64,000 nt of DNA from CADCVT01 sp035940955 (lineage in GTDB: Bacteria > Actinomycetota > Thermoleophilia > Solirubrobacterales > Solirubrobacteraceae): assembly GCA_035940955.1 (NCBI GenBank), contig DASZEJ010000176.1, positions 1-64,000 on the forward strand, read 5' to 3'. Made by a program: the position numbers and the translations under genes. The notes beneath the pieces are model-generated. The model was not told where the DNA came from. It did not search any database and was given only the letters and a program-made list of their open reading frames with translations. Positions 9,701 to 17,563 of the stretch are shown in pieces. Position 1 is the first letter of the stretch; the number at the start of each line of letters is the position of its first letter.

Positions 9701-11397
9701 TCGGCGAGCTGACCCACGACGTCGTCGCGCTGGGCCGTCGCCGCCTCGGCGCGGCGGCGCGCCTCGGCGACCTCCTCCGCGTAGTCGTCGCGGCCGGCGG
9801 CGAGCGCGTCGCGCTCGGCCCGCGCCTGCTCGAGCGCGGCGGCGGCCTGGGTGAGCTGCTGCTCGAGGTCGGCGCGCTGGGTCGCGGCCTCGTCGCGCTC
9901 GCCCTCGACCGCGCGGGCGGCCTGGCGCGCCTCGGCCAGCTCGCGCTCCAGCGCGCCGACGCGGCCCTCGAGCTGCTCGACCTCGCGGCGGGCCGCGATC
10001 AGCTCCTCGCCGCGGTCGTCGGCCTGGCCGGCGCGCTCGGCCACCAGCGCCTCGGCGCGCTCGGCGCGCTCGACGGCCTCGCGCAGCCGCTGCTCGGCCT
10101 GGGCGCGGGCGGCCTCCAGCTCCGCGTGGCGACGCTCGGCGGCCTCGCGCGCGGCGCGCAGCTCGGCCTGGCCGCGGGCGGCGGCGTCCTCGCGGGCGCG
10201 CCGCTCGCGCTCCTCGGCGTCCGCGATCGCGCGGCGCTCGCGCTCCTCGGCGTCCTCGCGGGCGCGGCGCTCGCTCTCGAGCAGCGCCGACGCCTCGGCG
10301 GCCTCGGCGCGGGCGGCGCTGGCAAGCTCCTGGGCGTCGCGCAGCTCCCGCTCGAGCTGCGCGGTGCGGTCGCGGGCCTCGGCGAGCCGGCCCTCGACCG
10401 CCGCGACCTGCGCGATCCGCTCGCGAACGGTCTCGGACGCCTGGACGGCCTCGCGGGCCGCCTTCTCCGCCGCCTCGCGGGCCTGGTCGGCGCTGCGCGC
10501 CCGGGCCTCGGCGATCGTGCGCGCCTCCGCGCTCGCGGCGGCGCGCGTCTCGGCGGCGCGGCGGGCGCGCTCGGCGTCGTCGCGGGCGGCGCGGGCGGCG
10601 GCCAGCTCGGCCGCGGTCCGGGCCGCCTCCTCGATCGCCTCGCGGAGCTGCTCGCGCGACTCGGCGAGCTCGCCGTCGCGGCGGCGGACCTCCTCCGCGG
10701 CGGCCGCGCGGGCGCGCTCGAGGTCGGCGGTCAGCTCGGCGGCGCGCTGCTGCGCGAGCTCGGCGCGCGCGGCCAGCTCGCGGTTGCGCGCCTCGGCGTC
10801 GCGCAGGCGCTCGGCGGCGGCGGCCCGCTCGCGCTCGGCGGCCTGCACGGCCTCGGCCGCGGCGGCGCGCTCGCGCTCCGCGGCCTGCGCTGCGGCGGCG
10901 TGGTCACGTTCGGCGGCGTCGGCCGCTGCGGCCGGGTACGCATCGACGGGCGCGGCGGCGTCTGCGGGGAGCGGCGTCTCGACGGACGACGCGTCCTCCA
11001 CCGCGGGCGCCTCCTCGACAACGGGCGCCTCCTCCACCGGCGCGACCGCCCCTCCGACCACGGGCTCCTCCGCCGTCGCCGCCCGCTCGCGCAGCCGGTG
11101 CTCGCGCGGTGCCGGCAGGTCGAGCAGCCGCCCGTCCACGCGCAGCGCGAACGCGGGCCGGCGGCCGAGCGCCTCGACCGGCACGGCGAAGGGGAGCACG
11201 AACGCGCCGGAGCGGGCGTCGAAGCGGTCGGGGGCCTTGAGCGCGGCGAACTCTCGCGCGGTGCGGCCGTCGTCGACGACGAGGACCGGCTCGGCGCCCG
11301 ACGTCAGCTCAGGGTCGACGCGGCCGGCGAGCCGCACGAGTGCGGTGCCGGGCAGCGCGGGCACGCGCTCGAAGAACGCGATCGAGAGAGGCCGCAT
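6730..11397 (-). CDS. Giant coiled-coil protein (1,555 aa) with N-terminal globular domain
   Basis: I cannot assign a known family. Residues 1 to about 105 form a compact, beta-rich region (PLSIAFFERVPALPGTALVR ... FALRVDGRLLDLPAP). About 105-160 is a Pro/Glu/Val/Ala linker (EEAPVVEEAPAVEDASSVE). From about 160 to 1,550 the chain is nearly uninterrupted coiled coil, rich in Glu, Ala, Arg, Leu and Gln, with almost no Pro or Gly and degenerate repeats such as EREQLEAAQ and QERLAAAQRE. A continuous coil this long would span about 200 nm. No signal peptide or membrane helix is seen, so it should be cytoplasmic, perhaps a scaffold, polarity or chromosome-associated filament protein. It is not an SMC protein, as there are no ATPase motifs. 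A leaderless-type promoter precedes it; a small unknown gene follows. Confidence 0.8.
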   Translation of the reverse strand: MRPLSIAFFERVPALPGTALVRLAGRVDPELTSGAEPVLVVDDGRTAREFAALKAPDRFDARSGAFVLPFAVPVEALGRRPAFALRVDGRLLDLPAPREHRLRERAATAEEPVVGGAVAPVEEAPVVEEAPAVEDASSVETPLPADAAAPVDAYPAAAADAAERDHAAAAQAAERERAAAAEAVQAAERERAAAAERLRDAEARNRELAARAELAQQRAAELTADLERARAAAAEEVRRRDGELAESREQLREAIEEAARTAAELAAARAARDDAERARRAAETRAAASAEARTIAEARARSADQAREAAEKAAREAVQASETVRERIAQVAAVEGRLAEARDRTAQLERELRDAQELASAARAEAAEASALLESERRAREDAEERERRAIADAEERERRAREDAAARGQAELRAAREAAERRHAELEAARAQAEQRLREAVERAERAEALVAERAGQADDRGEELIAARREVEQLEGRVGALERELAEARQAARAVEGERDEAATQRADLEQQLTQAAAALEQARAERDALAAGRDDYAEEVAEARRRAEAATAQRDDVVGQLAELRRELEAAEERAGEREEALRGNVESAERRVEELRGRLEEARRSESAATARASELERQVAGLEARAAEAEARREELTDQVRALRTRLDEVARARAVAERTLAEAAGARDAAEKELAAVRQELATAQRELGEARATAEAMGAELGEARATADAMGIELDLRRSELDEARAAAAQVEQRLAEARRRAEALGEERATLAAEGDRRVAELEAEHAERLAEAERRREQLEAEHAERLAEARREREAALEAARDEREAALEAARREHEEQLAATSGRVDDLDAEIARRVAAVEAEAARRVEGIEAEAARRAEQLEADAAQRIEALRTEREQLEADHAEQLAAVRREAEEQLAAAQRDAQEQLAAAQREREQLEAAQQERLAAAQREADERLAAAQSEREQLEAAQRERLEAARREAEEALEAARQERERLEAEQQERLAAAQRERDELEAEHEEELAEARRAAEVLAARHEEQLAAARAAAEELEAEAARRLASVEAEAAKWTEEVQAQARAHAEALAAERDRAMAEAFELAGERDRLDGERTEALVRVTALEAELANAQGELDALRAGSDELAEARARVDALAGDLDAAREQLHQLERERDVADERAAAAERERDHALAQLEAAQRQAGALERELGAAAERVGALEREVEARGAHAEALGRDLEAARQRVGRLESEHSAGRRTAEQLERDLDATRMLLEELEEDRAAGRDRAGTLVAELDEARSRLAELQRERDAGRQRASELERDLHAARERLGALERERTAGDQQHESLLRALEAARERVAALEAERAGAAERLASLTEERDGVKERLAALAEEREREDDDAERLALELTEAQVRAETLERERDEALAEAERLRAEEREREERAAALELQLEALADREAEARRLRSELEALREQAAAAERQSSERAALEERLRDVARVVRQGVDHAAELESRVLHLRGALRERIDGEPLTPAEAALVERVRERAADGMHEADELARRAADLHRRLHEYAVTRS

Positions 11398-11405
11398 GGC
11401 GCAGG

Positions 11406-11411
11406 AGGCTA
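11406..11411 (-). promoter_or_regulatory. -10 element of the coiled-coil gene
   Basis: TAGCCT on the minus strand, 8 nt before the ATG at 11397. This spacing supports that ATG as the true, probably leaderless, start. Confidence 0.45.
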
Positions 11412-11473
11412 CGCAAGGAACCCTCCGGAATCCAATCCGTCATCCGGCCAGTGCATGCGGCGCCGGAGGCCGT

Positions 11474-11498
11474 CCCGGGCGCCGGAAGGGCGCCCGGG
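11474..11498 (-). terminator. Hairpin terminator after the 99-aa gene
   Basis: A perfect 10-bp stem (CCCGGGCGCC / GGCGCCCGGG) with a 5-nt loop lies 22 nt past the stop of the minus-strand gene at 11520 and upstream of the coiled-coil promoter. There is no T-run, as is usual in very GC-rich actinobacteria. Confidence 0.5.
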
Positions 11499-11519
11499 AG
11501 GCGGTGGACGCCGCCGTCG

Positions 11520-11819
11520 CTAGGCGGCCAGGCGCAGGCGCGCGAGCCCGCGGTTCTCGCGGGAGTCCTCGCGCTGGGCGGTGGCGCGCGCGTGGACGCG
11601 CAGGAGCTCGACGAGCTCGTCGGTGCGGGCGAACGGGTCGCCGACCACGCGGTCGTCGCGCAGGCTGAGCGCGGCGCGCGGGCGGCCGTCGACCTCGGCG
11701 AGCAGCACCGGCCCGAACGGGGTCGGGGCGCTGTCGAGCGCGGCCAGGCGGGCGAGGGCGGGACCGTCGCCGTTGGTGGCCGCCCGGATGCTGATGGTGG
11801 GGGAGTTGCGGTGGGTCAT
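11520..11819 (-). CDS. Small GNAT-like N-terminal domain protein
   Basis: A 99-residue protein resembling only the first half of a GNAT acetyltransferase: ISIRAATNGDGPALARLAAL, then GPVLLAEVDGRPRAALSLRD. It lacks the acetyl-CoA-binding R/Q-x-x-G-x-G/A loop, so it should not be an active acetyltransferase. Short stand-alone proteins of this shape are widespread in actinobacteria and are not necessarily truncations. The ATG at 11819 has a GAGGA ribosome-binding sequence 9 nt upstream. It is divergent from the LysR gene, so that regulator may control it. The role is unknown. Confidence 0.6.
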   Translation of the reverse strand: MTHRNSPTISIRAATNGDGPALARLAALDSAPTPFGPVLLAEVDGRPRAALSLRDDRVVGDPFARTDELVELLRVHARATAQREDSRENRGLARLRLAA

Positions 11820-11913
11820 GGGGGCGGTCCTCGGTGTTGCGGGTGTTCTCCTTGCCCTCCGAGTGTCGGACGCTCAAGGCATAACTTCAAGTGACATTCC
11901 ATCATCAGCGCGA

Positions 11914-11919
11914 TAAGAT
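11914..11919 (+). promoter_or_regulatory. -10 element of the LysR gene, with possible operator upstream
   Basis: TAAGAT, 6 nt before the ATG at 11926. A short palindrome ACTT-C-AAGT at 11884-11892 in the divergent gap could be part of a LysR-type binding site (T-N11-A class), but this is weak. Confidence 0.45.
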
Positions 11920-11925
11920 GACCTT

Positions 11926-12861
11926 ATGCTCGACGTCAAGCGCCTCCGCGTCCTCAGGGAGGTCGCGGCGAGGGGGTCCTTCTCCGCCGCGGCCGACTCG
12001 CTCGCCTACACCCAGTCCGCCGTCTCGCAGCAGATCGCGGCCCTCGAGCGGGAGGCCGGCGCGCGCCTGGTCGACCGCTCGGCCCGCGGCGTCCGCCTCA
12101 CCGACGCCGGCCGCGCGCTGGTGCGCCACACCGACGTCATCCTCGCCCGGCTCAGCGACGCCGAGGCCGAGCTGGAGGCCATCGCCGGCCTGCGCGGCGG
12201 CCGCGTCCGGCTCGTCTCGTTCGCCAGCGCCGGAGCGACGCTGATGCCCCGCGCGATCGCGCTCTTCCGCGAGCGCCACCCGGCGGTCGAGCTGTCGCTC
12301 GAGCCGGCCGAGCCGGAGGAGGCCGCGGCGAAGCTGCGCGCCGGCGACGCCGACATCGCCCTGACGATCGACGCCGAGTTCTGCTCCGTGGACGACGACG
12401 GCGTCGAGCTGCTGCACATCGTCGACGACCCGATGTACGTCGTGCTGCCGCGCGACCACCCGCTCGCCGCCAAGCCGCGCATCCGCCTGGAGGAGCTGCG
12501 CGACGACGCCTGGCTCGCCGGCTCCCAGCGCGGCTGCCCCGACACGATGATCCTGCTGCGGGCCTGCGGCGCCGCCGGCTTCGAGCCGCGGATCGCCTTC
12601 CACTCCGACGACTACCTGGCGATCCAGGGCTTCGTGGCGGCCGGCGTCGGCGTGTCGCTGATCCCCGACCTGGCGCTGCTCGCGGTCCGCGACGACGTCG
12701 TCATCCGCGCGCTCGCGACGCGGCCGCCGGTGCGCCGGATCCAGGCCGCGACGCTGCGCGACGGCTACAAGTCGCCCGCGATCGAGGCGATGCTCGGCAC
12801 GCTGGCTGAGGTCGGGCGCGAGTTCGAGGCGCAGCGACAGGAGCTTGCGCTGGCGTCGTAG
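11926..12861 (+). CDS. LysR-family transcriptional regulator
   Basis: A 311-residue LysR regulator. The N-terminal winged helix reads LRVLREVAARGSFSAAADSL and TQSAVSQQIAALEREAGARL, matching the family DNA-binding signature. Residues from about 90 onward form the periplasmic-binding-protein-like effector domain (LVSFASAGATLMPRAIALF, then RERHPAVEL). The ATG at 11926 follows a TAAGAT -10 by 6 nt. The family usually controls a divergent gene, here the GNAT-like gene, and itself. The effector is unknown. The following small membrane protein has its own ribosome-binding site and may be co-transcribed. Confidence 0.93.
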   Translation: MLDVKRLRVLREVAARGSFSAAADSLAYTQSAVSQQIAALEREAGARLVDRSARGVRLTDAGRALVRHTDVILARLSDAEAELEAIAGLRGGRVRLVSFASAGATLMPRAIALFRERHPAVELSLEPAEPEEAAAKLRAGDADIALTIDAEFCSVDDDGVELLHIVDDPMYVVLPRDHPLAAKPRIRLEELRDDAWLAGSQRGCPDTMILLRACGAAGFEPRIAFHSDDYLAIQGFVAAGVGVSLIPDLALLAVRDDVVIRALATRPPVRRIQAATLRDGYKSPAIEAMLGTLAEVGREFEAQRQELALAS

Positions 12862-12905
12862 CGGGGATCACCGGGTCACCACCAAGACTCTCGGACGGAG
12901 GTCCC

Positions 12906-13151
12906 ATGGCCGCCAGCGTCCTCGGCGTCGCCGGCTTGGTCGGGCTCGCGCTCGTGCTCGCCGGCATCCTGAACCCGCTCCTGCTCATCCCGATCATCGT
13001 CTTCGCGGCGCTCCCGCTCGCGCTGGGCGTGCTCGGGCGCCTGTTCGCCCACTCGCAGCCGACGGTCGACGCCTCCACCGGCCCCGCCACGCCCAGCTCG
13101 CGGCAGGCGTCGTACGACCCGGTGACCGACCCGAGCGAGCGCGGCGTCTAG
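12906..13151 (+). CDS. Small two-helix membrane protein
   Basis: An 81-residue protein with two hydrophobic helices (about residues 4-20 and 23-47) and a hydrophilic, Ser/Thr/Pro-rich tail from residue 50. The ATG at 12906 follows GGAGG with 5-nt spacing, one of the clearer Shine-Dalgarno sites in the window. It lies 44 nt downstream of the LysR gene. I do not recognise a family and cannot infer a function beyond membrane localisation. Confidence 0.6.
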   Translation: MAASVLGVAGLVGLALVLAGILNPLLLIPIIVFAALPLALGVLGRLFAHSQPTVDASTGPATPSSRQASYDPVTDPSERGV

Positions 13152-13265
13152 CCGCTGGTCTAGCGTGCGCGCGTCCTGCGCGCGCTCGAAACGCTCCCCG
13201 TCCGCCGCCTCGCGCTGCTCGCCGGCGCGGGCGGCGCGCTGGCTCTCGCCGTCCTCGACGCGCTC

Positions 13266-14237
13266 GTGCGCGACGAGCCGGTCCCGCAGGACGACGACCT
13301 CATCTACGAGCGGATGGCGGACGATCCGTTCGCCCCGCACACCTACGTCTTCGCGTTCCGCGTCGCGGTGCCGTGGCTCGTGCACGTCCTGCCGTTCTCG
13401 CACGACGCCTCGTTCAGCGCGCTGGCGTGGCTGTTCAGCGGCGCGGCGGGCGGCGTGCTGGTGCTGCTGCTCGAGCGGCTCGGCGCGTCGCGCCGCGTGT
13501 CGGTCCCGCTCGCGATCGCCCTCGCCGTCTCGCCGCCGCTGCTCGTCGCCTCGCTGCGCCAGGGCCGCAGCCCCGACCCGCTCACGATCCTCGTCATGGT
13601 CACCGGCGCGCTGTTCGTGGTGGAGCGCCGGCCGCTCCCGCTCGCGGCCACGATGGTCGTCGGGGCGCTGAACCGCGAGAGCGCGCTGTTCCTCGCCCCG
13701 CTGGCGTACGCGGTGTGGGCCGAGCGGCTCGTCGACCTGCGCGTGCTGCGGACGGTCGCGCTCGCCGCCGCGCCCGCGGTCGCGGCGTTCGTCGCGCTCC
13801 GCCTCGCGATCCCCACCGTCGGCCGCGAGCAGGTCCCCGGGTACGGCGGGTCGCTGCTCGGCGGGCGCGCCGACGTCGTGTCCGAGGCGCTCGAGGCGCC
13901 GGGGACGCAGCTACGGCGGCTCGCGAGCGTCTACGGGCCGCTGTGGCTCGTGGCGCCGTTCGCGCTGGCCGGGATGCGGTTCGCCCGGCGCGGGACGGTG
14001 CTCGTCGCGCTCTGCGCGGTGGCGTGCACGTTCGCGCTCGACTGGGGGCGGATCCTCTTCATCGCCGCGCCGGTGGTCTACGCCGCGTCGGCGTGGGTGC
14101 TCGACCGCCGCCCGGCGTGGCGTGCGCCGGTCCTCGCGCTGCTTGCGCTGCTGGTCGTCGGCTACGCCGCGTACATGCAGGTCGACGGGGTCGAGAACCT
14201 GATCGAGGCCGGGCCGCCGCCCTACCCGGTGCGGTAG
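13266..14237 (+). CDS. Polytopic membrane protein, DUF2029/GT-C-like
   Basis: At least 323 residues with about eight hydrophobic helices and short loops containing RQGRSPDPLTILVM and NRESALFLAPLAYA, resembling integral-membrane glycosyltransferase-like (GT-C/DUF2029) proteins. GTG at 13266 is the first standard start, but the frame stays open back to a TAG at 13161, and the extra 30 residues (VRRLALLAGAGGALALAVLD) look like a real membrane helix. A TAGCGT -10 at 13161-13166 would place transcription near a CTG at 13176, so the true start may be non-standard there. The end overlaps the convergent sulfotransferase by 16 nt. Confidence 0.65.
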   Translation: MRDEPVPQDDDLIYERMADDPFAPHTYVFAFRVAVPWLVHVLPFSHDASFSALAWLFSGAAGGVLVLLLERLGASRRVSVPLAIALAVSPPLLVASLRQGRSPDPLTILVMVTGALFVVERRPLPLAATMVVGALNRESALFLAPLAYAVWAERLVDLRVLRTVALAAAPAVAAFVALRLAIPTVGREQVPGYGGSLLGGRADVVSEALEAPGTQLRRLASVYGPLWLVAPFALAGMRFARRGTVLVALCAVACTFALDWGRILFIAAPVVYAASAWVLDRRPAWRAPVLALLALLVVGYAAYMQVDGVENLIEAGPPPYPVR

Positions 14238-15097
14238 CCGAGCGCCCGGACCGCGTCGCCGAGCACGTCCAGCAGCGCGGAGCGCTCCTCGTCGGTCAGC
14301 CGGTCGGCCCACGCGCCCGGCGACGCGCTGCGGACGAACTTCCCGGCGCCGCGCTCGTCCGCCGGCACCTTGGCGTACGTGTGCTTGGCGACGACCTCCT
14401 CGATCTTCTCGCGCGTCGCCGGCAGGCCGATCGTCTCGAGCACGCGGCCCAGCTCGCGTGCCGGATCCTCGAGCAGCTCCTCGTAGCGGACGAGCACCCG
14501 CCGGTCGGGCGCGTGCGCGTCGTAGGCGCGCTGGGTGGCCTCGGTGCGGTAGCGCCAGACAGTGGCCTGCCACTTGATGAACGCGACCCGACCGTGCGGG
14601 GCGACCGCGAAGCCGCCGTCCTCGGTGATCCACCCGCCGTCCTGGTAGGCGTCGAGCCACGAGTCGACGACGTCGCGCCCGTCGCGCAGGAGGAACACCA
14701 GCCGGGAGCCGGGGAGGAGGGACATGATCCAGTCGGCGACCTGGGAGCCGCCGGGCTCCTTGATGACGTAGCGGCGGCGGCCGTCGCGCTGCAGCGCCAG
14801 CCGGTCGAGGATGAAGTCGCGCAGCAGCGGCTCCCATCCCGCGCGGTGCTCGTCGCTGAAGAAGTAGTCGCGGTTGCCGCGCTTGACGGCCCGGAACGTC
14901 GACAGCTCCGGCGGGTCGTCGGACGTCGCCCACGCGAGCGGGATCGGCCGCCAGACGCCGAGGTGGTGGCCGATCCCCGTCTCGTCGATCGGGAGCGCCT
15001 CCTCGAACTCGGAGAGCATCCGCAGCAGCCACGTGCTGCCGCTGCGCGACGACCCGAAGATCCACGTCAGCTCGTCCTCCCTCGGCCGCTGGCGCAT
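14222..15097 (-). CDS. Sulfotransferase family protein
   Basis: A 291-residue PAPS-dependent sulfotransferase. The 5'-phosphosulfate loop is FGSSRSGSTWLLRML near residue 15, and the 3'-phosphate-binding motif is FLLRDGRDVVDSWL near residue 145. The family moves sulfate from PAPS to a hydroxyl or amine on a carbohydrate, lipid or natural product; the acceptor is not predictable. The frame is open to 15151, but the ATG at 15097 begins just before the conserved core and avoids overlap with the divergent hydrolase gene; a CAATCT -10-like element lies 10 nt upstream. The neighbouring polysaccharide genes hint at a surface glycan substrate, but only loosely. Confidence 0.85.
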   Translation of the reverse strand: MRQRPREDELTWIFGSSRSGSTWLLRMLSEFEEALPIDETGIGHHLGVWRPIPLAWATSDDPPELSTFRAVKRGNRDYFFSDEHRAGWEPLLRDFILDRLALQRDGRRRYVIKEPGGSQVADWIMSLLPGSRLVFLLRDGRDVVDSWLDAYQDGGWITEDGGFAVAPHGRVAFIKWQATVWRYRTEATQRAYDAHAPDRRVLVRYEELLEDPARELGRVLETIGLPATREKIEEVVAKHTYAKVPADERGAGKFVRSASPGAWADRLTDEERSALLDVLGDAVRALGYRTG

Positions 15098-15138
15098 GTC
15101 AGGCGCCAGATTGCCCGAAGTGCAGCGTTCCAACCACT

Positions 15139-16857
15139 GTGCGGCTTTCATTCGTCCTCGCGGCGCTCGCCCTCGCGGTCGGTGCCGCGCCAGCTTCCGG
15201 CAAGGTCGTCCACGAGCGCTACCGCGTCCCGACGGTCGGCGGGGCCGACATCGCGGTCGAGGTCATGCGCGACGACTCCGTCAGGCGCGCGCCCGTCCTG
15301 CTGACGTACTCGCCCTACAACACCCTCTACGAGACCCGCTCGGGCAGCCTCGCCAACGACGCGTACGGCCAGCGGTTCGTCCCGCGCGGGTACGCGCGCG
15401 CGGTCGCCGACGTGCTGGGGACCCGCAACTCGTCCGGCTGCTGGGACTACGGCGGGCCGCGCGAGACGCAGTCGGGCGTCGACCTCGTGCGGTGGCTGGC
15501 GCGCCGGTCGTGGTCGAACGGGCGCGTGGGGATGATCGGCACCTCGTACGACGGGACGACCGCGAACATGGTCGCGTCGCGTGCGCCGGCCGAGCTGAAG
15601 GCGATCGTGCCGATCGCGGCGATCTCGCGCTGGTACGGCTACGCGTACGGCAACGGCGTGCGGTACTTCCTCAACTCGGAGGAGCCGTCGGACGAGGGCT
15701 TCGACACGCCGCTCGCGTTCGACTTCGGGCTCGCGCGGACGCCTCCGACCGACGCGGACGACCCGCGGTTCGCCGAGGTCGCCGCGTCGCGGGCGGACGT
15801 GTGCGAGGGGGTCGAGCACACGGTTCGCGGCTACGACACCTCGCCGGACTACGACGACTTCTGGGTCGCGCGCGACTACCGCCGGCACGCCTCGCGGTTC
15901 CGCGCGGCGGTGCTGGTCGCCCACGGCTGGCAGGACTACAACGTCAAGCAGGAGGAGGGCGTCGCGCTGTTCGAGGCGCTGCCGGTGGCGCGCGGGCGCC
16001 GGCGCGAGGGGGTGCCGCTGAAGCGGATGTGGGTGTGGCAGGCGCCGCACGCGACGCCGTCGGGCGACGCGTGGACCGCCGAGCTCACCGCGTTCCTGGA
16101 TCGCTTCCTGATGGGGCGGCCGACCGGGATCGAGCGCACGCCGCTGGTGGTGACCGAGGGGCGGACGGTCGACGACGCCGGGTCGTACCGGAGCACCGGG
16201 TACCGCGGCGAGAAGCACTGGCCGCCGGCGGGCACGCGGCTCGAGCGGCTGTGGCTGCGGCGGACGTTCGACCAGGACGTCCCCGGGGTGACGCTGCCGC
16301 CGCCGTCGACGGGGGAGACCGGCGTGCTGTCGCGGGAGCCGAACGTCGAGGCGCGGGACAACGTGTTCACGTGGGTGGGCGCGCCGACGTCGGAGGAGCT
16401 CGGCAACCGCGACCCGCTCAACGAGCCGGGGCACGGCTACTACTCGCTGTTCTTCGGGACCGCGCCGCTGGCCGCGCCGGTTCGCGTGGTGGGCGCTCCC
16501 GTCTTGGACGCGTGGGTGCGGACGCCGGGCGGGGGACACCTGTCGCCGGTGCTGGTCGACGTGGCGCCGGACGGGACGATGACGACGATCGCGCGGGGGT
16601 TCCTGAACGTGGCCTACCGGGACGGGCTCTCGGTGGCGCGGCCGGCGCCGTCGGGGACGTGGGTGCGCGCGGCGGTCCGGTTCCTGCCCCAGGACGTGAC
16701 GGTGGCGGCCGGGCATAGGATCGGGCTTCTCGTGCAGTCGTCGAACACCGCGTGGGCCCTGCCGGGCGAGCTGGGGACGAACAACATCGCCACGGGCCCG
16801 GTGCCGGGCGCGGTGGCCGAGGGCTCGTCGCTGGTGCTGCCGGTCGCCTCTGGGTGA
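15139..16857 (+). CDS. Secreted CocE/NonD-family serine hydrolase
   Basis: A 572-residue protein with an N-terminal signal peptide (about residues 1-21, ending APASG). The alpha/beta-hydrolase domain belongs to the X-Pro dipeptidyl-peptidase (S15)/CocE group: nucleophile elbow GMIGTSYDGTTA with Ser136, preceded by LLTYSPYNTLYE. The C-terminal third is a jelly-roll domain of the PepX_C type (VLDAWVRTPGGGHLSPVL and VAAGHRIGLLVQSS). The enzyme should act outside the membrane on acyl esters or proline-containing peptides. It starts at GTG 15139. The next gene begins shortly after and may be co-transcribed. Confidence 0.88.
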   Translation: MRLSFVLAALALAVGAAPASGKVVHERYRVPTVGGADIAVEVMRDDSVRRAPVLLTYSPYNTLYETRSGSLANDAYGQRFVPRGYARAVADVLGTRNSSGCWDYGGPRETQSGVDLVRWLARRSWSNGRVGMIGTSYDGTTANMVASRAPAELKAIVPIAAISRWYGYAYGNGVRYFLNSEEPSDEGFDTPLAFDFGLARTPPTDADDPRFAEVAASRADVCEGVEHTVRGYDTSPDYDDFWVARDYRRHASRFRAAVLVAHGWQDYNVKQEEGVALFEALPVARGRRREGVPLKRMWVWQAPHATPSGDAWTAELTAFLDRFLMGRPTGIERTPLVVTEGRTVDDAGSYRSTGYRGEKHWPPAGTRLERLWLRRTFDQDVPGVTLPPPSTGETGVLSREPNVEARDNVFTWVGAPTSEELGNRDPLNEPGHGYYSLFFGTAPLAAPVRVVGAPVLDAWVRTPGGGHLSPVLVDVAPDGTMTTIARGFLNVAYRDGLSVARPAPSGTWVRAAVRFLPQDVTVAAGHRIGLLVQSSNTAWALPGELGTNNIATGPVPGAVAEGSSLVLPVASG

Positions 16858-16939
16858 GGTGGCGGGCGGTCGGCTGGGTGGAGGCGGGCGGTGGAAGGCT
16901 TCCCGCTGTGCGAGGGAAGCCGGCCTGACTGGAGGGCGC

Positions 16940-17461
16940 TTGCCAAGCGATCTGAGGTGGCGCGAGGCGGAGCGCCTGCTCGGCGCGGGAGGTACGTCCG
17001 GGCCGAGCGCTTCGGAAGGAGCCGTGGCCTGCGCGGCGCAGGACGACCTTGGTGCGGTGCTCTTCGTCGTGCGCCGTCCGCGCGGAGCGCGATACGTCTG
17101 CGTACGCGCGCGACGCAGGCGCGGAGGCTGGCGAGCCGAGGAGGAGTTCTGGGACGAGTGGCCGGCGCACGCCGCCGCCGCGAGCGAGGCCGGCCTGGCC
17201 ATGGCCGCCCCCGTGACGGAGGTGCAGGGCGCGACGATGCTGGTCGTCACGCCGCTCGCGGTGAGCGGCGACGTCGACGCCGTGGTGGCACGCCTGCCCG
17301 GCGCGCGGGCGGTCGCGACCGTCAACCCGGCGGCCTGCGCCGCGGTGGTGGCGATGCAGGCGCCGCTCACCGGTGAGCCGCTCGAGCTCGTGCCGCGGGT
17401 GGGCGACCGTGCGCTCGAGACGGTGCGCGTCGCCCTCGGAGTCGGCGGCGCTCTGTCGTGA
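16940..17461 (+). CDS. Protein of unknown function
   Basis: A 173-residue protein if translation starts at TTG 16940, which has GGAGGG 4 nt upstream; the same frame is open back to a GTG at 16859. Strong G/C bias at third positions shows real coding from about 17020 on. The central part (GAVLFVVRRPRGARYVCVRA) and AEEEFWDEWPAHAAAASEAG, followed by AMAAPVTEVQGATMLVVTPL, suggest a small soluble alpha/beta domain. No family recognised, no catalytic motif seen. It precedes the broken methyltransferase-like gene by about 100 nt. Confidence 0.5.
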   Translation: MPSDLRWREAERLLGAGGTSGPSASEGAVACAAQDDLGAVLFVVRRPRGARYVCVRARRRRGGWRAEEEFWDEWPAHAAAASEAGLAMAAPVTEVQGATMLVVTPLAVSGDVDAVVARLPGARAVATVNPAACAAVVAMQAPLTGEPLELVPRVGDRALETVRVALGVGGALS

Positions 17462-17563
17462 GCCGGGATGCGGGTGCGGTGCGCAGCGCCTGGTCGTTCG
17501 GTCGGTCGCGCTGGCGGCCTTGCCGCTGTGCTGCACGCTAGTGGTGTGTGCAATTCTGCCGCG

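Noticed and set aside
7000..10800. Repeat-rich DNA that could be taken for a satellite or CRISPR-like array
   Set aside because: The repeats are degenerate, have no fixed spacers and match heptad coding of the coiled-coil protein.
4741..11523. A very long open frame on the plus strand (over 2,200 codons)
   Set aside because: It is antisense to the coiled-coil gene and to real genes in 4.7-6.3 kb. Its residue content (Leu/Gly/Ala repeats) follows from the GC-rich coiled-coil codons. No start signals or domains.
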